Shown here: piece after piece, positions 7,701-11,013 of the stretch
How positions within the stretch are numbered: position 1 is the stretch's first letter
How the letters are laid out: the number at the start of each line of letters is the position of its first letter
Assembly (NCBI GenBank): GCA_947472705.1
Contig: CANJDA010000067.1
Location: 1 to 11,013 of the forward strand
Reading direction: 5' to 3'
DNA: 11,013 nt
Source of the DNA: Flavobacteriaceae bacterium
GTDB lineage: Bacteria > Bacteroidota > Bacteroidia > Flavobacteriales > Flavobacteriaceae
The notes under the pieces: model-generated
Told to the model about the DNA's origin: nothing
What the model saw: the letters and a program-made list of their open reading frames with translations, nothing else
The model's database searches: none
Translations under genes and position numbers: made by a program

Positions 7701-9680
7701 TGTTGTACTAGTAGCGTTAGTCAAACCAGTAGCAGCAGCTGTTAATGTATAACCGGTTCCCACTACGGTGTGCACTATTGTACTAAAAGTAACTACACCC
7801 GCAACCGCAGCTGTTGGAGTCACGGCGTTCATGGTTCCTGTGCTGCTTAACGAAACGGTACCCGTAAAGCCGGTATCTACGTTTCCGCAGGCATCGGTAG
7901 CTTTAACTACTACAGAGGCCATGGTATTGTTTTGTCCAGTATTCACAGGTTGTGTTGTGAAAATTAATTTGGTAGCCGTAACATCAATCACATTAAAGGA
8001 ATTAGCCGAAGTAGCGGCAGCAAAAGCCGATTTTCCTGAACCAGTAATTAAAAAAGTGGTATTGGTATTACTCAATGAGAATCCAAAATCATTTCCATCT
8101 ACTGCTCCTGAGGCCAAAGGACATTTAAGTGACAAACGTAAGCTTAATGTTTTTTGAGTACCATCGGCAACAAGCACACTTAATCCTGAAAATTGTATCT
8201 GATTGGTGGTTACTGTTCCGTTGGCTATAAAAGTACTACCGTAAAATAAACCTACTGAAAAAATAGCATCTGACCATGTCGATACCGAGTTTCCTGCAGC
8301 TTGTGCCAAATTGAATGCCGTTAAAGTAGTTCCAACGGTATCTGTATCATTTAAACCAGCTCCACCATCACGAATGGTGAATTGCCATACTTGAACGCCA
8401 TCAGTTGAGGTAGCAATCGTTACATTATTCACTGTACTTGAAATAGTAGCGGGTTCACTACTAGCAACGGCTACGATATCAGAAGCTGCACTTACATTCG
8501 GGTTAACCGTTAAAGTAGCTGCTGTAGAAAAGGCAAATGAAGCACAAGGTGCTATTGGTGTTATAAAACATTGATACATATAACCGTTCATGCCTATAGG
8601 CACAGCGGTTAAGGTTAATGTAGCGGTAGTAGCGCCACTATAAACACCCCCATTGGTAATATTATTATAAGTTCCCCCACCATCAGTACTTTCTTGCCAA
8701 GTATAAGCACTAGCATTCGTAGCGGTAACACTAAAAGTGGCATTATTGGTAGCAATTATAGAGGTATTGGAAGGATTGGTAACTGTAGGGTTGTTGTTAA
8801 TCACTACAGCGTATCCGGCTGAAGCCCCTGAAGACCAACAGTTGGTAGAAGTGTTTTTGGCTCTTACATAATAAGTTCCGCTGGTAGAAACCGTTAAACC
8901 AATCGAAGCATCGTTGGTTGTTGAGGTACCAGTTGCACTAGTTTGCCAATAATTTACCACTGGCGCCGTAGCGGTTCCAGCATAAGTAAGCACCGTACTA
9001 CCACAACCAGGAGTTGTTCCCGAGATAGCGGCTGCTGGATTTGCCGGTGGTGTACAAGTTGAGTTGATAGAACCGCCTATAGCAAGACTATAGGAACCTC
9101 CAGATGAATATCTTCCTAAAGCGAAAGTTCCAGTAGTTGCAGTAGCTCCCCAGCCTAATAACCTAAAGGTTACAGTAGTTCCGTTGGGAACGGCTTGTAA
9201 TGCTGCAATAACTGACAAATCAATCTGAGTTTGTAAAGCACCATTGGTTGCTGTACCCGTATATGAAATGTCAGCACCAATTTGAGTAAAAGTTACGCCA
9301 TCCGTACTGTAATACCACCCAAAAGTATTTGGCCCAGAAGTAGAACGTCTGAATTTAGCATCTAAAGTGGTAAGCGACATGGTAAACCCAGCATTAACTT
9401 GAACAGTAAACGATAAACCACGATTATTGGTTTCAGCATCTACTTTAGTACCAGTAGCAGTAAAAGTAGCTGAGCTAAATGCATTTCCTAATGCAGAAGC
9501 GGTTAAACCGCCATTTCTAACTATTGCTGTAGTGGTCAAATTACCATTAGCAAATGTGGGGCTAATACTAGCTTCACTTCCCAACAATCCAAAAGTATCC
9601 CAACCAAAAAGCTGCCCGTAAGAACTTGTTGAATGGAAAAACAATAAACCGAAAACTAAAAGTAAATATTTATATTTCAT
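4767..9680 (-). CDS. Large multidomain surface/secreted protein with T9SS type A C-terminal sorting domain
   Basis: A 1637-aa exported protein. A signal peptide (residues 1-22, MKYKYLLLVFGLLFF core) probably ends before Q23, which fits the Gln-first mature ends frequent in this phylum. In order: a beta-rich domain (about 25-205); two Ig-like domains (about 206-295 and 297-393) with paired cysteines C226/C281 and C371/C379; a beta domain (about 394-566); an invasin-like Ig repeat (about 567-666, VVVKATDACGNVDTGFTGTV); a domain beginning GDFAVVGVNSN (about 672-900); a WFDCGNW module (about 912-1000); a long beta-helical or repetitive segment (1000-1110); and a region with YVYWGSPLTTYDVSG and WNLLSNPYPSAIDA typical of flavobacterial secreted proteins. 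The last 78 residues form the sorting domain (VTVFDVLGRQLL 1586-1597, VKIKLTDGTIVTKKIIL to the end). The protein should cross the outer membrane by T9SS and be attached or released. I see no catalytic domain, so adhesion or matrix roles are inferred. It is rich in Thr, Ser, Asn and Gly. Confidence 0.95.
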   Translation of the reverse strand: MKYKYLLLVFGLLFFHSTSSYGQLFGWDTFGLLGSEASISPTFANGNLTTTAIVRNGGLTASALGNAFSSATFTATGTKVDAETNNRGLSFTVQVNAGFTMSLTTLDAKFRRSTSGPNTFGWYYSTDGVTFTQIGADISYTGTATNGALQTQIDLSVIAALQAVPNGTTVTFRLLGWGATATTGTFALGRYSSGGSYSLAIGGSINSTCTPPANPAAAISGTTPGCGSTVLTYAGTATAPVVNYWQTSATGTSTTNDASIGLTVSTSGTYYVRAKNTSTNCWSSGASAGYAVVINNNPTVTNPSNTSIIATNNATFSVTATNASAYTWQESTDGGGTYNNITNGGVYSGATTATLTLTAVPIGMNGYMYQCFITPIAPCASFAFSTAATLTVNPNVSAASDIVAVASSEPATISSTVNNVTIATSTDGVQVWQFTIRDGGAGLNDTDTVGTTLTAFNLAQAAGNSVSTWSDAIFSVGLFYGSTFIANGTVTTNQIQFSGLSVLVADGTQKTLSLRLSLKCPLASGAVDGNDFGFSLSNTNTTFLITGSGKSAFAAATSANSFNVIDVTATKLIFTTQPVNTGQNNTMASVVVKATDACGNVDTGFTGTVSLSSTGTMNAVTPTAAVAGVVTFSTIVHTVVGTGYTLTAAATGLTNATSTTFNITAVTIFSEGDFAVVGVNSNINSGACVYTGSNTYSAGDDEISFITFKDIQNGDVFYITDNGYERTTAGLWGDTEGVYQITRSGGTILAGTVITFRFMNLTPFMEFVSPDTSWTFTKATGFTGNLVMNTGGDQIFFMQGGTWTNPGGAHDATYTPGTLLYGFNTGTSWTSLGSSTQQSALPLALRCFNLMPGSATDYLEYTGPTTAASKYDWIIRLNDPTNWTNRASCAGYTRMHVGMTYTINADTYVNGVWTGTKSTDWFDCGNWQTLKVPVATTDVNVNATYATKDAIIDVVANTANATLYSNQAKCKDLSVSSRKVQLEASTSNTLDVNGNLSITAAGAIDMDDSNSATADGQINLYGNWTNSVGNTAFSEGNGTVKFTGSGTQVINNVTPEGTETFYNVILNNNFDTSLSNDLIASNNLTVNASKTLTVDKDGYVRVNNKLSDNGAILLDSDPAGTAAGQLIQVNDTDSNDGDYSGTNFRVKRTALAKETDYVYWGSPLTTYDVSGLPNGYRFLWNTTYNNANGTQGVWNSASGNMTPGKGYIALANNNSTSAIPLTTTFSGSKPNNGSFNFSVYRGNYTGADYDADPVDLLNVDTTKYDDNWNLLSNPYPSAIDAENFLVLNQTVIDGSVWIWKHGLLPNFTTSPFYGTFTYNYSSTDYIKYNGLGSTDPDTFAGKIGSCQGFMVSMKDVGSLFATGATTNLDVYNSTISFNNSLRSDSSINPYMPQNNTDFYKSSIPSFGNPIVEEKHRIWIDIINDTSHQADTMLLGYSSSSTMARDNLYDCFFVPRSDVSLYSMIGDESFIIQGRPLPFDDNDMVPLGINIMEAGSHTIAIHKVDGLFLDGTNIYLEDKALNIIHDLKQAPYVFTSAKGKFNNRFVLRYKNETLANPDFDALQNSVIVSGNHGSMAIKSSLETMQEVTVFDVLGRQLLHANTIGNNDFEAANVTSSEQTLIVKIKLTDGTIVTKKIIL

Positions 9681-9682
9681 AT

Positions 9683-9690
9683 CAAAGATA
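9683..9690 (-). promoter_or_regulatory. Possible -7 box directly in front of the T9SS gene
   Basis: TATCTTTG on the minus strand (9690-9683) matches TAnnTTTG exactly, but it ends only 2 nt before the ATG at 9680. If used, the mRNA would be leaderless or nearly so. No TTTG lies at the expected -33 position. It may be a coincidental match. Confidence 0.35.
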
Positions 9691-9974
9691 ATATCTTGTT
9701 TATAACCATAGTTTTACACCTGTTTTTGGCGCACAAAAAAAGGTCAAGAGATAATCGGTAGAATTGGGGTAACAAAATTACAGCTAAATTACTAAATTAC
9801 AAGTGCTTTAGGTTAAGAAGTTATTAATATATGGGTCAGCATTTTAAACATTTGAGTAAATAATTCATTTCAGTGGTTTTTTATTACAATTTTATTTTTA
9901 ATTTGATTAGACACAGTTACTTTTTTGTAAGATTAAACTAGATAAAAAACTCAAAAAAATTATATGTAATCAGT
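9691..9974. other. Intergenic region between divergent T9SS gene and recX
   Basis: An AT-rich gap of about 280 nt with no credible reading frame. It holds TTATTACAATTT at 9881-9892 and TTACTTTTTTGTAA at 9917-9930, both resembling the dyads upstream of the XRE gene at 1815-1918. I see no hairpin terminator, RNA gene or repeat otherwise. The recX promoter box lies at its right end. Confidence 0.4.
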
Positions 9975-9982
9975 TATCTTTG
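9975..9982 (+). promoter_or_regulatory. -7 promoter box of recX
   Basis: TATCTTTG matches TAnnTTTG exactly. The predicted transcript start near 9986-9988 leaves about 21 nt before the ATG at 10009 and excludes the in-frame TTG at 9985. No clean -33 TTG is seen. Confidence 0.55.
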
Positions 9983-10008
9983 TCTTGATTACCAATTCTA
10001 AACTTCTT

Positions 10009-10491
10009 ATGCCTGATACTATTACCTTGCTCGAAGCTCAAAAAAAACTAGAACATTATTGTGCCTATCAAGAGCGTTGCCATATGGATGTAGTGCTGAA
10101 AATAAAACAGTTAGGCATTAAAAAACCCGAAGGGGATATCTTAATAGTACACCTAATTCAAAACAATTTTCTTAACGAAGAACGCTTTGCACGCAGTTTT
10201 ACTAGAGGAAAACACCGAATAAAATCTTGGGGCAAAACCCGAATTATTAACGAACTAAAAGCCAGAGCCATCTCACAACCCAATATCAAGTTGGCACTAA
10301 CAGAAATTACAGAAGAGGAGTATTTTGAAACTTTTGAGAAGTTAGCTCTTCGATGTTGGGAAGGTATATTGGAGAAAAACCCAATTAAGAAACGTAAAAA
10401 ATGTTGTGATTATTTATTGCGAAAAGGATGGGAGAGTGATTTGGTGTATCAAAAAATAAAAACCTTAGAGTCTTCGACAAGCTCAGACTGA
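10009..10491 (+). CDS. recX: Regulatory protein RecX
   Basis: RecX binds RecA filaments and damps recombinase and SOS co-protease activity. From the ATG at 10009 the protein is 160 aa, within the usual range. Family motifs are YCAYQERCHMDVVLKIKQLG (residues 17-36) and FLNEERFARSFTRGKHRIKS followed by WGKTRI (54-79), with the C-terminal helix repeat ending LLRKGWESDLVYQKI. The open frame extends to a TTG at 9985, but a promoter box at 9975-9982 makes the ATG the better start. The last six residues (SSTSSD) and the stop codon are almost wholly encoded by a 95-bp repeat element, so the native C-terminus was probably replaced or trimmed; the core helices remain. recA is not in the window. The TTAC-N6-GTAA site at 9917 may regulate it. 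Confidence 0.92.
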   Translation: MPDTITLLEAQKKLEHYCAYQERCHMDVVLKIKQLGIKKPEGDILIVHLIQNNFLNEERFARSFTRGKHRIKSWGKTRIINELKARAISQPNIKLALTEITEEEYFETFEKLALRCWEGILEKNPIKKRKKCCDYLLRKGWESDLVYQKIKTLESSTSSD

Positions 10492-10568
10492 CATTCTTTA
10501 TCTAATTGTAACCACATAAATAAATGCAATGGTATAAGCATTGTCACACTTAGCCTGTCGAAGTGCCA
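10474..10568. repeat. 95-bp REPIN-like repeat, copy 1
   Basis: The sequence is 97% identical (3 differences in 95) to the copy at 10906-11000, in the same orientation 432 bp away. Its left end TCGACAAGCTCAGACTGACA and right end TGTCACACTTAGCCTGTCGA form a 20-bp imperfect inverted repeat, with an extra G/T change in the right arm compared with copy 2. The interior contains a small competing stem, CAATG/CATTG. The element overlaps the recX 3' end and supplies its stop codon. It could fold as a long hairpin and stop transcription. Confidence 0.9.
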
Positions 10569-10602
10569 AACAAATTTTAATTTAATTGGGAAATAGTTTA
10601 GT

Positions 10603-10923
10603 ATGAGAACCTATTTTGTTTATATACTCAAGTGTAGTGATAGTTCCTATTATACAGGATTTACAAACAATTTAGAAAGACGGTTAGCAGAACACAGCAT
10701 TGGTAAAAACAAAGACTGTTATACTTTTGACAAAAGACCCTTACAGTTGATGTGGTTTGAAACTTTTAACAATGTCTTGGATGCCATTGCTACTGAAAAG
10801 AAAATAAAAGGTTGGACAAGAATAAAAAAAGAAGCTTTGATTCAAAATGATTGGGACAAACTAGTTTTCTATTCCAAGAATTACACTGAATATGGAAAAC
10901 CTTCCTCGACAAGCTCAGACTGA
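10603..10923 (+). CDS. GIY-YIG nuclease-domain protein (UPF0213/YhbQ-like)
   Basis: A 106-aa single-domain protein of the GIY-YIG superfamily. The motif appears as FVY (5-7) and YTG (17-19). Likely catalytic residues are Y7, Y17, R26 within LERRL, H31 in AEH, and the metal-binding Glu E65 in ATEKKIKGW. All are present, so nuclease activity is plausible. Small stand-alone members are often called endonucleases, but their cellular substrates are mostly unknown; a repair role is commonly guessed. The gene starts at ATG 10603, 35 nt after the first 95-bp repeat, and ends inside the second, which supplies the residues SSTSSD and the stop. I see no convincing promoter in the short gap, so read-through from recX is possible unless the repeat terminates. 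Being flanked by direct repeats suggests it moved or duplicated together with them. Confidence 0.9.
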   Translation: MRTYFVYILKCSDSSYYTGFTNNLERRLAEHSIGKNKDCYTFDKRPLQLMWFETFNNVLDAIATEKKIKGWTRIKKEALIQNDWDKLVFYSKNYTEYGKPSSTSSD

Positions 10924-11000
10924 CATTCTCAATCTAATTGTAACCACATAAATAAATGCAATGGTATAAGCATTGTCACACTGAGCCTGTCGAAGTGCCA
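10906..11000. repeat. 95-bp REPIN-like repeat, copy 2
   Basis: This is the second copy in direct orientation. Its right end TGTCACACTGAGCCTGTCGA complements the left end TCGACAAGCTCAGACTGACA at 17 of 20 positions, better than copy 1, so this copy is nearer the intact form. It overlaps the 3' end of the GIY-YIG gene in the same reading frame in which copy 1 overlaps recX (TCG ACA AGC TCA GAC TGA). The last 13 bases of the window after it hold nothing I recognise. Confidence 0.9.
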
Positions 11001-11013
11001 CGATTAAGTAATA

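Noticed and set aside
7768..8157. Plus-strand 129-codon frame
   Set aside because: It lies inside the T9SS gene on the opposite strand; its composition (valine-rich) is the mirror of Thr/Ala/Asn-rich coding sequence.

Overview
The window looks like low-GC Bacteroidota chromosome, most likely a Flavobacterium or close relative. The support is a very large secreted protein with a type IX secretion (T9SS) C-terminal sorting domain, promoters of the TTTG-N19-21-TAnnTTTG class in front of several genes, absence of clear Shine-Dalgarno sequences, and family features typical of Flavobacteriia in RibF, BioB, RecX and the tyrosine integrase.

Layout. At 1-879 (minus) lies the N-terminal 293 codons of a Bacteroidetes-type tyrosine integrase, cut by the left edge. 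A hairpin terminator (942-971) separates it from a tRNA-Asn(GTT) gene (981-1054, minus) that has a near-perfect promoter at 1079-1109. An integrase starting about 100 bp from the 3' end of a tRNA is the classic junction of an integrated island, so sequence left of about 981 is probably mobile DNA and sequence to the right is resident chromosome. A 178-aa XRE-type regulator follows (1240-1776, minus). Upstream of it are three dyad sites, TTATTACA-N4-TGTAATAA, spaced exactly 42 bp apart. Divergent from it is ribF (start best placed at a TTG, 2045), then a small four-helix membrane protein, then bioB. A perfect 16-bp hairpin (4716-4751) terminates bioB and the opposing gene. The opposing gene (4767-9680, minus) encodes a 1637-aa multidomain T9SS-secreted surface protein. 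Divergent from it is recX (10009-10491), then a GIY-YIG nuclease-domain gene (10603-10923). Both end inside copies of a 95-bp repeat with 20-bp imperfect inverted termini.

Function. Housekeeping dominates: flavin cofactor synthesis (ribF), biotin synthesis (bioB), RecA modulation (recX) and a tRNA. Each chromosomal gene appears to have its own promoter, so there is little operon structure. The parts most worth a second look are the helically phased operator array, the REPIN-like repeat pair that flanks the GIY-YIG gene and supplies identical C-termini to two unrelated proteins, and the tRNA/integrase junction. I see no CRISPR array, riboswitch, rRNA or complete insertion sequence.
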